Positions 1 to 8,347 of a DNA stretch of 14,507 bases are shown in pieces. The stretch lies in NCBI GenBank assembly GCA_017472905.1, contig JAFUNW010000230.1:1-14507 (forward strand). The letters are read 5' to 3'. Below the pieces are notes generated by a model. The model worked only from the letters and a program-made list of their open reading frames with translations, was not told the DNA's origin and did not search any database. Source of the DNA: Bacteroidaceae bacterium. GTDB lineage: Bacteria; Bacteroidota; Bacteroidia; Bacteroidales; Bacteroidaceae. How positions within the stretch are numbered: the first letter of the stretch is position 1; every line of letters starts with the position of its first letter. A program made the translations under genes and the position numbers.

Positions 1-2840
1 ATCTTCTGATAGGTTTCATATCCGAGGTCGGCAATGAATCCGCTTTGCTCGGCTCCCAACATGTTTCCGGCTCCTCGAATGTCGAGGTCTTGCATGGCTA
101 TGTGTATGCCGCTTCCCAAATCGCTGAAGTTTTCAATGGCCTGCAGTCTTCGGCGTGATTCCGGATTGAGAGTCGTAAGTGGTGGAGCTACGAGGTAACA
201 AAACGCTTTCCTGTTTCCTCGTCCTACTCGTCCGCGCAATTGGTGCAAGTCGCTCAGTCCGAAATGTTGCGCTTGGTTGATGATGATGGTATTTACGTTG
301 GGGATGTCTATGCCGCTTTCTATGATGGTTGTAGCAATCAGTACGTCATAATCGAAGTTTACGAAGTCGAGAACAATTTTTTCCAGTTCCTCAGGTTGCA
401 TTTGGCCGTGTCCGATACAAATTCGTGCATCGGGAATGTGTCGTTGAATCATGTTGGCTAACTCCGTCAGGCTGCTGATGCGGTTACTGACAATGAAGAC
501 TTGTCCGTTCCGGCTCATTTCGAAATTAATGGCTTCTACAAAAACTTCGTTGCTGAATGTGTGCACTTCCGTCTGGATAGGATAGCGATTGGGCGGAGGT
601 GTTTGAATTACGGATAAGTCGCGCGCCCCCATCAGCGAAAACTGGAGAGTACGCGGAATGGGCGTAGCCGTGAGGGTCAGCGTGTCTACGTTGACCTTGA
701 GTTGGCGTAACTTTTCTTTTACGGAAACGCCGAATTTCTGTTCTTCGTCAATGATAAGCAGTCCCAAGTCTTTGAATTGAATGTCTTTGCCTACCAATCG
801 GTGGGTTCCTACCACGATGTTGATTTCTCCCTCTTTCAATTCTTTGAGTATTCGGCGGATGTCGGCCGGTTTGCGTGCGCGACTCAAGTAATCTATTCGG
901 CAAGGCATCTCTTTCAACCGTTCTTTGAAAGTCCGAAAGTGTTGGTAAGCCAATACGGTAGTCGGAACCAATACTGCAACCTGCTTGTTGTCTGCTACTG
1001 CCTTAAACGCAGCTCGGATGGCAATCTCCGTTTTTCCGAATCCTACGTCTCCGCATATCAGTCGGTCCATCGGGCGTTCGCGTTCCATATCGGTTTTCAC
1101 TTCTTGGGTAGCCTTTAATTGGTCGGGCGTATCTTCATATAGGAAACTTGCCTCCAACTCGTGTTGCAGAAAGCTGTCCGGACTGTAAGCAAATCCTTTC
1201 TCTTGTCGGCGTTGAGCGTACAATTTGATAAGGTCGCGGGCAATATCTTTGATTTTGCTTTTGGTTTTTTCTTTGATTCGTTCCCAAGCGCCGGTTCCCA
1301 GTTTGTTCAGTCGAGGAGGCTCTCCCTCTTTGCCCTTATCTTTCGAGAGTTTATGCAGGGAGTGGATGGACACGAACACTACGTCTTCGTTCTGATAAAT
1401 CAGCTTGATGACCTCTTGGGTAGAATTACCGCTAGGAATGCGACACAGGCCGGCAAAACGTCCGACTCCGTGATCGATGTGTACGACATAGTCACCATAT
1501 TCGAATTGTTGCAGTTCCTTTAAGGAAAGAGCGACTTTCCCACCTCGTGCTTTGTCGCTCTTCAGATTGTATTTGTGGAATCGGTCGAAAATCTGATGGT
1601 CCGTAAAGAAGCAACATTTCAGGGTGTTATCGACAAATCCGGCATGCAAAGTGTGACTTACAGCAGTGAAGTGAATGGCGTATAGCTCTCCATTTTGTTC
1701 GTTGCGTTCATCAAATATGGCTTTCAATCGGTCGGCCTGTTTGCTGCTGTCTGCCAAAATGAAAATGCGGTATCTTTCAGTCAAATATTGTTGGAAAGTT
1801 TGGCAAACCAAATCGAAATTTTTATGAAAGATGGGTTGGGCTGTCGTGTCGTAGTTCAGATTGGCCTGCATGGTCTCGGTCGGTCGGTTTCCGAACTCGA
1901 TTCGGCGGAAGTTCAAAGCCGATTTAATAAAACTTTCTCCGTCAATCAACGAGGGCGGAATGAGGGGTTTTCCCGTTGATTCGCTCTCTTGCACCATGAT
2001 GGCTTGGTTGCTGAAGGTTTCTTCGTTGATGGATTGAATGCGCTCTTGTACCCACAGGAAATCCTTGAATAGCAAAATGGTTTCGGAGGGCAGAAAATTG
2101 AGAAACGAAATCCGGTTGGTTTGTTGACTGTCGGTTAGTTCCGGCACGATGGTGATGTTTTTCATTTGCTCTTTGGAGAGTTGGTTCTCCACCTCGAAAG
2201 TTCGGATGCTTTCGATTTCATCGCCAAAGAAGTCGATGCGAAACGGATATTCTGATGAGAATGAAAAGACATCCAGAATACTTCCTCGCATGGCAAACTG
2301 GCCCGGTTCGTAAACATAGTCCACGTGTTCGAATCCGTATTCGAAGAGTTTATTTTGAACGGACGTTGATTCTATTCTTTCGCCAACTTCCAAATTCAAT
2401 GTTTTCTCCGAAAGCTCTTCTTGGGATACAACCAGTTCGGCCAAAGCTTCCGGATAGGTAACGATATGCAACGTGGATTTTTCTTTTTGTTCTTTCCTCT
2501 GTATGGTTTGCACTTTGGATAAAACTTCGGTACGCAATATCTCGTTGGCCGCATCGCGTTGCCCGTATTTTATCGCTCTCCGATAAGAAGAAGGAAAGAA
2601 AAGCACTTGTTCTTCTCCGGCAATTTGCATCAAGTCGTGATAGAAATAGCCGGCCTCTTCCAAGTCGTTCAAGACATAGAGCAACAGAGGCTTTTTTATT
2701 CCACTGAATACAAAAGGAGCTGCAGATGCGGCAAGTCCGCTGATGTAGGCTGTTTTTATGGAACTGTTGTTCAGAATATCGTTTAAAGCCTTGGTGTTTG
2801 GATGCTTCTCGTACGTGTGTTGTAAATCAAAAAGTTGCAT
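1..2840 (-). CDS. mfd: Transcription-repair coupling factor Mfd (C-terminus beyond window)
   Basis: Mfd is a cytoplasmic DNA translocase. It pushes RNA polymerase stalled at a lesion off the template and recruits UvrA to start nucleotide excision repair. The reading frame starts at the ATG at 2840 and stays open to the window edge, giving about 946 residues. The family is usually about 1,100-1,150 residues, so the C-terminal end of the translocase and the D7 domain are outside the window. Domains in order: UvrB-like N-terminal region (about 1-330), CarD-like RNA polymerase interaction domain (about 445-530), then the helicase motor. Motor motifs seen: Walker A GDVGFGKTE (597-605), DEEQ box (698-701), TATPIPR (724-730) and QLRGRVGR (867-874). 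All are in one frame, so there is no frameshift between them. It lies 36 bp behind fetB with no promoter or terminator visible between, so it may be the last gene of a fetA-fetB-mfd transcript. Confidence 0.97.
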   Translation of the reverse strand, partial: MQLFDLQHTYEKHPNTKALNDILNNSSIKTAYISGLAASAAPFVFSGIKKPLLLYVLNDLEEAGYFYHDLMQIAGEEQVLFFPSSYRRAIKYGQRDAANEILRTEVLSKVQTIQRKEQKEKSTLHIVTYPEALAELVVSQEELSEKTLNLEVGERIESTSVQNKLFEYGFEHVDYVYEPGQFAMRGSILDVFSFSSEYPFRIDFFGDEIESIRTFEVENQLSKEQMKNITIVPELTDSQQTNRISFLNFLPSETILLFKDFLWVQERIQSINEETFSNQAIMVQESESTGKPLIPPSLIDGESFIKSALNFRRIEFGNRPTETMQANLNYDTTAQPIFHKNFDLVCQTFQQYLTERYRIFILADSSKQADRLKAIFDERNEQNGELYAIHFTAVSHTLHAGFVDNTLKCCFFTDHQIFDRFHKYNLKSDKARGGKVALSLKELQQFEYGDYVVHIDHGVGRFAGLCRIPSGNSTQEVIKLIYQNEDVVFVSIHSLHKLSKDKGKEGEPPRLNKLGTGAWERIKEKTKSKIKDIARDLIKLYAQRRQEKGFAYSPDSFLQHELEASFLYEDTPDQLKATQEVKTDMERERPMDRLICGDVGFGKTEIAIRAAFKAVADNKQVAVLVPTTVLAYQHFRTFKERLKEMPCRIDYLSRARKPADIRRILKELKEGEINIVVGTHRLVGKDIQFKDLGLLIIDEEQKFGVSVKEKLRQLKVNVDTLTLTATPIPRTLQFSLMGARDLSVIQTPPPNRYPIQTEVHTFSNEVFVEAINFEMSRNGQVFIVSNRISSLTELANMIQRHIPDARICIGHGQMQPEELEKIVLDFVNFDYDVLIATTIIESGIDIPNVNTIIINQAQHFGLSDLHQLRGRVGRGNRKAFCYLVAPPLTTLNPESRRRLQAIENFSDLGSGIHIAMQDLDIRGAGNMLGAEQSGFIADLGYETYQK

Positions 2841-2876
2841 AGGTAAATTCAATCTTCTTAGGATGGAATATCGTGT

Positions 2877-3668
2877 TTATTTCTTTTCTTGGAAAACATT
2901 GTTGATGCGTCCGTAAGCATCAAAACTTTTGCTTGAGGCCAACCAAAGCGTAATCATCAGTGAAAGAATAGAAGCTGTGACGGTAATCACGATAATCATC
3001 ATTTGGTATTTGATGGCTACGTTCGGCGAACTTCCTCCCAATATCTGGCCAATCATCGTTCCGGGAAGAGCAACCAATCCCATGACAGCCATGTTTGCTA
3101 TGGCCGGACTGAAGGCTTTGATGATGGCTTTGCGAATAAATGGAGCGATGGCCTCTTGCCGGGTTGCTCCGTTTCCAAGTAGGTAGTAGTAGAGTTGCTG
3201 TTCGCGCATCAGGTCGGTATAAAACGTGTTTAGTGCTATCACATTGGACGAAAGCATGTTGCCCATCAATATACCGAAAATGGGAATCATGTATTGCGTA
3301 CTGAAAATATTGTCGAGTTGTAGAACAATCCCTAAAAAGTAGCATCCTACAAGAATAGCCGAAGCCAAAAAACCAATTGCAACGGGCAGCATCAGAATTT
3401 TTCGTTTGAGTTGTGTGCGCGAAAGGGCGGTTTCCGAAGCTACGAAGACCATGATGCAGACCCACAGCAGGTTGATAAACGGATTATTCCAAAGGAAAAG
3501 ATATTTCAGATACATGCCTATCAGAAAAAGCTGGACGATCATTCGCAACGTGCCGACAATCGTAGCTTTCGTCAAGTCTGTTTTGAATTTGGCGAAAAAA
3601 TAAATGGGAATAAGAAGCAGGAGCAGTCCGATAAGCAGGCTGAAATAACTTATATCAATGGTTGTCAT
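2877..3668 (-). CDS. fetB: FetB/YbbM (UPF0014) family ABC transporter permease
   Basis: This is the membrane subunit of a FetAB-type ABC transporter in the inner membrane. In E. coli FetAB is described as an iron exporter that helps under oxidative stress; plant relatives (STAR2/ALS3) act in aluminium tolerance. The 263 residues are very hydrophobic, with about seven likely membrane segments (near 8-27, 36-58, 64-80, 92-115, 126-142, 186-208, 222-245). Family hallmarks seen are a PIFGxxMGNMLSSN-type stretch (129-142) and LPGTMIGQILGG followed by SPNVAIKYQ (201-222). Length is normal for the family. It starts at an ATG 8 bp after the stop of the ATPase gene, so the two are surely one operon. 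The metal carried cannot be told from sequence alone. Confidence 0.93.
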   Translation of the reverse strand: MTTIDISYFSLLIGLLLLLIPIYFFAKFKTDLTKATIVGTLRMIVQLFLIGMYLKYLFLWNNPFINLLWVCIMVFVASETALSRTQLKRKILMLPVAIGFLASAILVGCYFLGIVLQLDNIFSTQYMIPIFGILMGNMLSSNVIALNTFYTDLMREQQLYYYLLGNGATRQEAIAPFIRKAIIKAFSPAIANMAVMGLVALPGTMIGQILGGSSPNVAIKYQMMIIVITVTASILSLMITLWLASSKSFDAYGRINNVFQEKK

Positions 3669-3676
3669 ATCTTTCT

Positions 3677-4297
3677 TTATAAGGAAAATACCCTTGTGCT
3701 TCCTTCAAAAAAGCAAGGGTCGTGTGAAACGGTTAGAATAGAGGTCCCATTGTTGAGTAAGCGGTGCATAAAATTCAGAACATTGTAGCTGGAAACATTG
3801 TCAAGGGCTGCAGTCGGTTCATCTACAATTATCAGCTTTTTGTTGAGCATGCCGCTGACAGCCAACATGATTCGTTGGCGTTGTCCGCCGGAGATTTCGC
3901 ATACTCGTTTGGCGAGCAAATCCTCTTCCAATTCAAGTTGTGCAAAGTTTTCCAGTAGTTTCTTTTGGGAAAATTCCGCTCCCCGATTTGCTTTTAGTCC
4001 GAACGGAATCCTCACCATGTCGCTGACCCATTCAACGGGGAAAGCCAATTCTTGTGGCATCCATGCTATTTTCTTCCGGATGGCTTCTGCTGTTTGTGCG
4101 GTCAGCAGAGTATCGTCAACGATAATGCTCCCCTCTTTTATGGGGACAAAGCCCATGACCGCTCGGAGCAAAGTGGTTTTTCCACTGCCCGAACGACCTT
4201 TTATGCAAACTATTTCTCCTTTTTTGACGTGCAGGTTCAAACCGTTAAATAGTTCTTCGTGTTTGAAACAGACGGTCAGTCCTTTTATCTGAAGCAT
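3677..4297 (-). CDS. fetA: FetA/YbbL-type ABC transporter ATPase
   Basis: This is the cytoplasmic ATP-hydrolysing partner of the FetB permease. All ABC ATPase motifs are present in 206 residues: Walker A GRSGSGKTT (34-42, Lys40), Q-loop Gln82, signature ISGGQRQR (135-142), Walker B LIIVDE (155-160) with Glu160, D-loop AALD (163-166) and switch His192. The short length, with no extra regulatory domain, fits the FetA/YbbL group. The FetB-family permease directly downstream decides the assignment, since the ATPase alone could belong to many importers or exporters. It is the first gene of the operon and has a good Bacteroidetes promoter just upstream (4322-4352). Confidence 0.93.
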   Translation of the reverse strand: MLQIKGLTVCFKHEELFNGLNLHVKKGEIVCIKGRSGSGKTTLLRAVMGFVPIKEGSIIVDDTLLTAQTAEAIRKKIAWMPQELAFPVEWVSDMVRIPFGLKANRGAEFSQKKLLENFAQLELEEDLLAKRVCEISGGQRQRIMLAVSGMLNKKLIIVDEPTAALDNVSSYNVLNFMHRLLNNGTSILTVSHDPCFFEGSTRVFSL

Positions 4298-4321
4298 GAG
4301 GCCTTTTAATATTTAGCAGTT

Positions 4322-4352
4322 CAAAGGTACTGCTTTTTGCCTTAAGCTCCAA
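4322..4352 (-). promoter_or_regulatory. Promoter of fetA operon
   Basis: On the minus strand, TACCTTTG (4329-4322) matches the Bacteroidetes -7 element TAnnTTTG. A TTG (4352-4350) lies exactly 20 bp upstream, where the -33 element is expected. Transcription would begin near 4315, giving a leader of about 20 nt before the fetA ATG at 4297. This is the only promoter in the window where I found both elements. Confidence 0.65.
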
Positions 4353-4387
4353 TATTTTTAGGTTGCGATTAACGCGGATTAACCTTT

Positions 4388-4606
4388 TCAACCGAAATAG
4401 ATGTTTATTCCCAGTGAAATGTTGTTCTGTCCGTGACAATTTCCGAAGTAAATCAAGTCTTCGTGAGCGAGCCATCCAATGGCCGCGTTCAGCTCTCGGT
4501 CATCCAGTCCGGTTGCTTCCTTCAACTCATCGTAGGTCCATTCGCGGTATTTCTCTAAGGTTCGCCATACGAGACGGGCATTTCGATTGATGCTTGTTCT
4601 GTCCAT
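4388..4606 (-). CDS. Small winged helix-turn-helix protein (DUF2582-like)
   Basis: This is a 72-residue protein that is almost entirely one winged-helix domain. Helix 1 holds NARLVWRTL, and a recognition-type segment follows (WTYDELKEATGLDDRELNAA), then IGWLAHEDLIYF and a short beta wing near the end. It resembles the small stand-alone winged-helix family (PF10771, DUF2582) common in Bacteroidetes, whose function is unknown. The fold suggests DNA binding or protein interaction, but no target is known. The ATG at 4606 is preferred; a TTG three codons upstream (4615) would add only three residues. It is separated from fetA by a promoter, so it is probably its own transcription unit. No TAnnTTTG was found upstream of it. 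Confidence 0.85.
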   Translation of the reverse strand: MDRTSINRNARLVWRTLEKYREWTYDELKEATGLDDRELNAAIGWLAHEDLIYFGNCHGQNNISLGINIYFG

Positions 4607-4775
4607 AATTTCCAAGTTCTTAAAAGTTCATTTTGCTTATTCTTTTTTGAAAAGAACGTCCATCGGTACTTGATTGTTCGTTCAATTTCTTGAAAATCTT
4701 TTTCCAAATGCTGAAAAAGTATGTGAATCAGGAAGAACAGAGAGGGCTGAAAGCGAGATTTTAGTCTGTTTGTCT

Positions 4776-4783
4776 TATCTTTG
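4776..4783 (+). promoter_or_regulatory. Probable -7 element of the HAD phosphatase gene
   Basis: TATCTTTG matches the Bacteroidetes -7 consensus TAnnTTTG. It lies 46 bp before the ATG at 4830, on the correct strand, in an AT-rich intergenic stretch. No TTG is present at the expected -33 spacing, so support rests on the -7 match alone. Confidence 0.55.
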
Positions 4784-4829
4784 CAGTCCAAAATAAAAAA
4801 TAGGAATCAAAAACGATAAAAAGCATGTT

Positions 4830-5645
4830 ATGAAATACGAATTATTGGTATTGGATTTGGATGGTACGCTCACAAACAGTCGTAAAGAGGTGAGTCAATA
4901 TACATTAAGGGTCTTGAAAGAAGCGCAACAGAGGGGGGTAAAAGTGGCATTGGCTTCCGGAAGACCGGCCTATGGCATTACTCCTTTGGCCGAATTGCTT
5001 GAATTAGAACGTTACGGAGGTTTCGTATTGGCATATAACGGTGGTGAGATTATAGATTGGAGGTCGAAAGAGTTGCTTTATGCCAATGTATTAGATTCTT
5101 CGGTCGTGCCTTATATGTATCGTTGTGCCAAAGAGAATAATTTTGCCATCGTAACTTACCGAGACAAATATGTGCTTACTGAAACTCCCGATGACGAATA
5201 TGTTTTGAAAGAGGCAATTTTGAATGTGATGGAGACAAAAAAAGTAGATAACTTTTTGGAAGCCGTTGATTTCCCTCTTCCAAAATGTTTGATAGTCGGT
5301 GACGCTGATCGGTTGGCCCGTTTGGAACCGGTGATGCGTGAACAGTTGAAAGAGACTAGCGAAGTTTATCGTTCTGAACCTTATTTCCTGGAGCTAGTGC
5401 CCAAAGGTATTGATAAGGCACGTTCGTTAGCCGTTTTGTCTGACATCATTGGTATACCGGCCGAGAAGATGATAGCTTGCGGTGACGGTTTCAATGATTT
5501 ATCGATGATTCAGTTTGCTGGTTTGGGAGTTGCTATGTCCAATGCACAACCGATAATCAAGCAACATGCCGATTACATTACCTGTTCTAATGATGAGGAT
5601 GGGGTGGCTCGCGTGATTGAGAAATTTATTTTGAGCGAGGAATAA
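4830..5645 (+). CDS. Cof-type HAD-IIB family phosphatase
   Basis: This is a cytoplasmic Mg2+-dependent phosphatase of the haloacid dehalogenase superfamily. The family (E. coli YidA, YbjI, Cof) hydrolyses sugar phosphates, flavin mononucleotide or similar small phosphoesters; the substrate here cannot be told from sequence. Motif I is DLDGT with nucleophile Asp9 and acid/base Asp11, motif II is the ASGRP stretch with Ser43, motif III is a lysine near 192-196, and motif IV is GDGFND with Asp219 and Asp223. Residues about 85-185 form the C2-type cap that places it in subclass IIB. The 271-residue length is typical. It stands alone on the plus strand and converges on the clostripain gene with only 8 bp between the two stop codons, leaving no room for a separate terminator. 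Confidence 0.95.
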   Translation: MKYELLVLDLDGTLTNSRKEVSQYTLRVLKEAQQRGVKVALASGRPAYGITPLAELLELERYGGFVLAYNGGEIIDWRSKELLYANVLDSSVVPYMYRCAKENNFAIVTYRDKYVLTETPDDEYVLKEAILNVMETKKVDNFLEAVDFPLPKCLIVGDADRLARLEPVMREQLKETSEVYRSEPYFLELVPKGIDKARSLAVLSDIIGIPAEKMIACGDGFNDLSMIQFAGLGVAMSNAQPIIKQHADYITCSNDEDGVARVIEKFILSEE

Positions 5646-5653
5646 AGATTTTC

Positions 5654-6862
5654 CTACCATCCGGTTTCATTCCATCCGGCAGCGGAGTACCATTGAGTCT
5701 GTTTGAAAGCTTTGTTGTAGCTGTTATATCTGATCTCTTCTTTGGGCATATACATGGATATGCCGTGATAACGTTCGGAGTCCATTCGGATATATCCTTC
5801 ATAGGCCGAATAGACGGTTGGGGTCGTATAGCAATCCGATATCACTCGTTTCCATTGTTCTTTCCAACGGTTGTATTCGTCTGTCGTAGCCGTTTGTTTC
5901 ACGAAATCGCCCAAGTCGTAATAAAATTGTCGGCTTCGAAAGTCGTAAGGATAGAGTAGATCAGCTGTGATTCCTCCCTCTTTTTTTGCATAATTACGTA
6001 CGAACAATTGTGTTTCCTTCGCCAACTTTTCCATTTCAGCGCAGCAGATGGTAGAGATGGCTGCTCCATACGTAGAAGAGAAGCCTCCGTTTAGTTCCGG
6101 ATTGTAGTACGCATAGTAATTATAAGCGATTCCATGTACGTCTATTCCTTCGGGAGAAAACATTGGAGCCATGATTTTATGATAAGGTGCTCCGGGACCG
6201 GGTATTTCCATCGGAGAGCCGATTAGATATTCGGCACAATTGCGCAATTCGTAGGCCACTTCCGCCGATTGCATGAAGCAAGCATCGAAAAGAATGAATT
6301 TCATTGGAAAATCAGCCAGCACATTTGCCAAATCGACAATCTCCATTTGCGGACCGATGTTCGAACTAGGCGAATTGGTCTCGTTGTCTATGCCGATGAA
6401 TCGGGTTTGTGCTTTTTGAGTGGCCGGAAGCCATCCGTCTCCGTGTGACCAAAGAATCAGCCCATACTGGTCGGATGGAAACCTTTGGTATACGGTATTA
6501 AGCGTTTCTTTTAATATTCTGGGATCGGTGGAGCATACGTCTTCGGTATAGCGAATCAATGTATCGCAGATTGTTTTTTCATTTTTCTTCTCATAATGTA
6601 TCATGTAGGGGTATGACGCATCATCTACGAAGACTACAAGATGGTTGTTTTCCGGCATGTCCTTTATGCCTTGGGTCACCTCTTGCAAATCTTCCCGAAC
6701 GAAGTACGACAAATTATTCTCCCCCATCATGTACAGCAATACCGTAGTTTCAGCTGTGTCATCTTTCGGAATCGGTTCTTTGACGGGAGTGTCTTTTTTG
6801 TCACAAGCCCATGCCGACAGGCCGGCCAATGCTAAGAATGTCCAAACTTTGGAAAATTTCAT
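5654..6862 (-). CDS. Clostripain family (peptidase C11) lipoprotein
   Basis: This is a predicted cysteine peptidase of family C11 (clostripain, clan CD), a group that usually cleaves after Arg or Lys. Using the ATG at 6862 it has 402 residues. The N-terminus is a signal sequence ending in a likely lipobox, SAWAC (Cys20), so it should be lipid-anchored; Trp at -2 is unusual. The charged residues after Cys20 (DKKD) could allow surface export, but this is uncertain. The catalytic dyad is visible: His140 in LWSHGDGW and Cys195 in LFDACFMQSAE. No separate maturation or inhibitor gene is adjacent. It begins 16 bp after the upstream gene's stop, so it is probably the third gene of an rpoD-led transcript. 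A TTG at 6886 would extend it into the previous gene's last codons and is less likely. The natural substrate is unknown. Confidence 0.92.
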   Translation of the reverse strand: MKFSKVWTFLALAGLSAWACDKKDTPVKEPIPKDDTAETTVLLYMMGENNLSYFVREDLQEVTQGIKDMPENNHLVVFVDDASYPYMIHYEKKNEKTICDTLIRYTEDVCSTDPRILKETLNTVYQRFPSDQYGLILWSHGDGWLPATQKAQTRFIGIDNETNSPSSNIGPQMEIVDLANVLADFPMKFILFDACFMQSAEVAYELRNCAEYLIGSPMEIPGPGAPYHKIMAPMFSPEGIDVHGIAYNYYAYYNPELNGGFSSTYGAAISTICCAEMEKLAKETQLFVRNYAKKEGGITADLLYPYDFRSRQFYYDLGDFVKQTATTDEYNRWKEQWKRVISDCYTTPTVYSAYEGYIRMDSERYHGISMYMPKEEIRYNSYNKAFKQTQWYSAAGWNETGW

Positions 6863-6878
6863 TTCTGTTGAAGAATTT

Positions 6879-7280
6879 TTATTCAAGTTTGAATGTCTTG
6901 AACTGAAAGGTGGTTGTAGGCAGACTTTCGTATTTGATAGACTTTTTCTCTACGTATTTTTTGCGTAGCTTGCTGTAATCCTTTTCTAGCTTACTCTTAT
7001 TCGTATGAAAGAAAACGGCACATGTCCGATCTGGTAGGTTCATTACGTTTTCCAGGTAATTCTTTAATTGATATGCGTATTGATTTCTTGCTACCAGAAA
7101 TCCGTGTTTGTTGATGGTAGCCCCCTCTATCGCTTGTATGTCGGTAAAGTGAACTAATGTGTCGTTGAACGAAGTGGCTACTCCAAAGAGATAAACTTCC
7201 GTTTTCTTCTCTTGTTGTGTAAATGCGGCACACAGGCAGAAAGTTCCTATCAGTAGTGCTATGTTTCGGATTTTTCTCAT
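6879..7280 (-). CDS. Small exported protein of unknown function
   Basis: This 133-residue protein begins with a clear signal peptide (MRKIRNIALLIGTFCLCAAFT, about 1-21), so the mature part should lie in the periplasm or beyond. The rest is hydrophilic and starts with a beta-strand-like EVYLFGVATSFNDT, then has a central region with RNQYAYQLKNYL, a strand CAVFFHT (near 87-93), and a very lysine-rich tail. I do not assign a family. From memory it resembles small conserved hypothetical proteins of Bacteroides, where the EVY-FG-ATSF start and the CAVFF-like strand recur, but I cannot verify this here. It sits 22 bp behind rpoD and 16 bp before the C11 peptidase, so the three are likely co-transcribed. 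Confidence 0.85.
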   Translation of the reverse strand: MRKIRNIALLIGTFCLCAAFTQQEKKTEVYLFGVATSFNDTLVHFTDIQAIEGATINKHGFLVARNQYAYQLKNYLENVMNLPDRTCAVFFHTNKSKLEKDYSKLRKKYVEKKSIKYESLPTTTFQFKTFKLE

Positions 7281-7302
7281 AAGTTTTCTATCGTCTGTTT
7301 TT

Positions 7303-8163
7303 TTATCCTAAATATGATTTCAATAGATTGCAATGCGCATCCATGCGCAATTTCTTGATGATTTTTTCTTTTATCTGTCTTACTCTTTCTCGTGTCAGGC
7401 CGAAATGGTCTGCTATTTCCTCCAGTGACTTTTCCGGTTGGTTGAGTCCGAAAAACATGCGTATGATTTCGCTGTCCCGTTCGGATAGTTTGCTTAGAGC
7501 TCGCTCGATTTCTGTGGCGAGCGATTCTTGCTGGAGTGCATTGTCGGTTTCGGGAGTTCCGGTGTCGGCAATGACGTCCAATAGACAGTTCTCTTCTCCA
7601 TCGGCGAAAGGCGCATCCATTGATACGTGCTTTCCGGCTACGCGCATAGAGTCAATCAATTTGTCTACCGGAATGTCTAACTTTTCAGCCAATTCTTCGA
7701 GGGATGGATTTCGTTCGTTTTCTTGTTCAAATTTGGCGAATGCTTTATTGATTTTTCCAAGCGAACCGACTTGATTCAGTGGTAGGCGAACAATGCGCGA
7801 TTGTTCGGCCAATGCTTGCAGAATGGCTTGTCGAATCCACCAAACAGCGTAACTGATAAACTTGAATCCACGCGTTTCGTCAAAGCGTTCTGCTGCTTTG
7901 ATTAACCCAACGTTTCCCTCATTAATCAGGTCCGGAAGACTTAATCCTTGGTTTTGATATTGTTTGGCAACGGAGACAACAAATCTCAGGTTGGCTTTGG
8001 TCAATCGTTCCAGCGCCTTACGGTCGCCTTGACGGATTCGTCCGGCCAATTCTACCTCTTCTTCGATCGAAAGCAACTCTTCGCGGCTGATGTCGGACAA
8101 GTATTTTTCGAGTGAAGCGCTTTCGCGGTTGGTAATGCTTTTGGATATTTTCAGTTGTCTCAT
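7303..8163 (-). CDS. rpoD: Primary sigma factor RpoD (sigma ABfr type)
   Basis: This is the housekeeping sigma subunit that directs RNA polymerase to most promoters. At 286 residues it lacks region 1.1 and the long non-conserved region of proteobacterial sigma-70, as is normal for the Bacteroidetes primary sigma. Region 1.2 lies near 17-50. Region 2 has LTKANLRFVVSVAKQYQNQG (54-73) and RFDETRGFKFISYAVWWIRQ (93-112), with the melting and -7 reading residues. Region 3 spans about 135-200. Region 4.2 is the helix-turn-helix SLEEIADHFGLTRERVRQIK (246-265), ending near Arg273. This sigma recognises the TTTG / TAnnTTTG promoters seen elsewhere in the window. The ATG at 8163 follows a good -7 element, which its own product may read. 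The two genes downstream are close enough to share its transcript. Confidence 0.97.
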   Translation of the reverse strand: MRQLKISKSITNRESASLEKYLSDISREELLSIEEEVELAGRIRQGDRKALERLTKANLRFVVSVAKQYQNQGLSLPDLINEGNVGLIKAAERFDETRGFKFISYAVWWIRQAILQALAEQSRIVRLPLNQVGSLGKINKAFAKFEQENERNPSLEELAEKLDIPVDKLIDSMRVAGKHVSMDAPFADGEENCLLDVIADTGTPETDNALQQESLATEIERALSKLSERDSEIIRMFFGLNQPEKSLEEIADHFGLTRERVRQIKEKIIKKLRMDAHCNLLKSYLG

Positions 8164-8187
8164 GCCTATTAAACGGAATATCTAGCG

Positions 8188-8195
8188 CAAAAGTA
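8188..8195 (-). promoter_or_regulatory. Probable -7 element of rpoD
   Basis: On the minus strand, TACTTTTG matches TAnnTTTG and lies 24 bp upstream of the rpoD ATG at 8163. No TTG was found at the -33 spacing. The AT-rich run just upstream could help as an UP-like sequence, which is an inference. Confidence 0.6.
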
Positions 8196-8274
8196 CGATA
8201 TAAAATTGAATTTTTTCTTAAAAAACTCTCTTTTTCTTATGCAAAGGGGAGAATTTCTTCTTTTCGCTCCCAAA

Positions 8275-8317
8275 AGAGAAGCGCAGAAACGGAATTGCTC
8301 AACCTCCGTTTCTGCGC
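8275..8317 (-). terminator. Intrinsic terminator behind htrA
   Basis: A perfect 13-bp stem, GCGCAGAAACGGA (8281-8293) against TCCGTTTCTGCGC (8305-8317), has an 11-nt loop. On the minus strand it is followed by a T-rich run (TTCTCTTTT, to about 8270). It starts about 30 bp after the htrA stop at 8348, so it ends the htrA transcript and insulates rpoD from it. Confidence 0.88.
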
Positions 8318-8347
8318 CTTCTGTTATGAAGTAGTCAAAGTTGATGG

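Noticed and set aside
6863..6886. TTG start for the C11 peptidase
   Set aside because: It would overlap the preceding stop and put eight polar residues before the signal peptide; the ATG at 6862 gives a clean lipoprotein signal.
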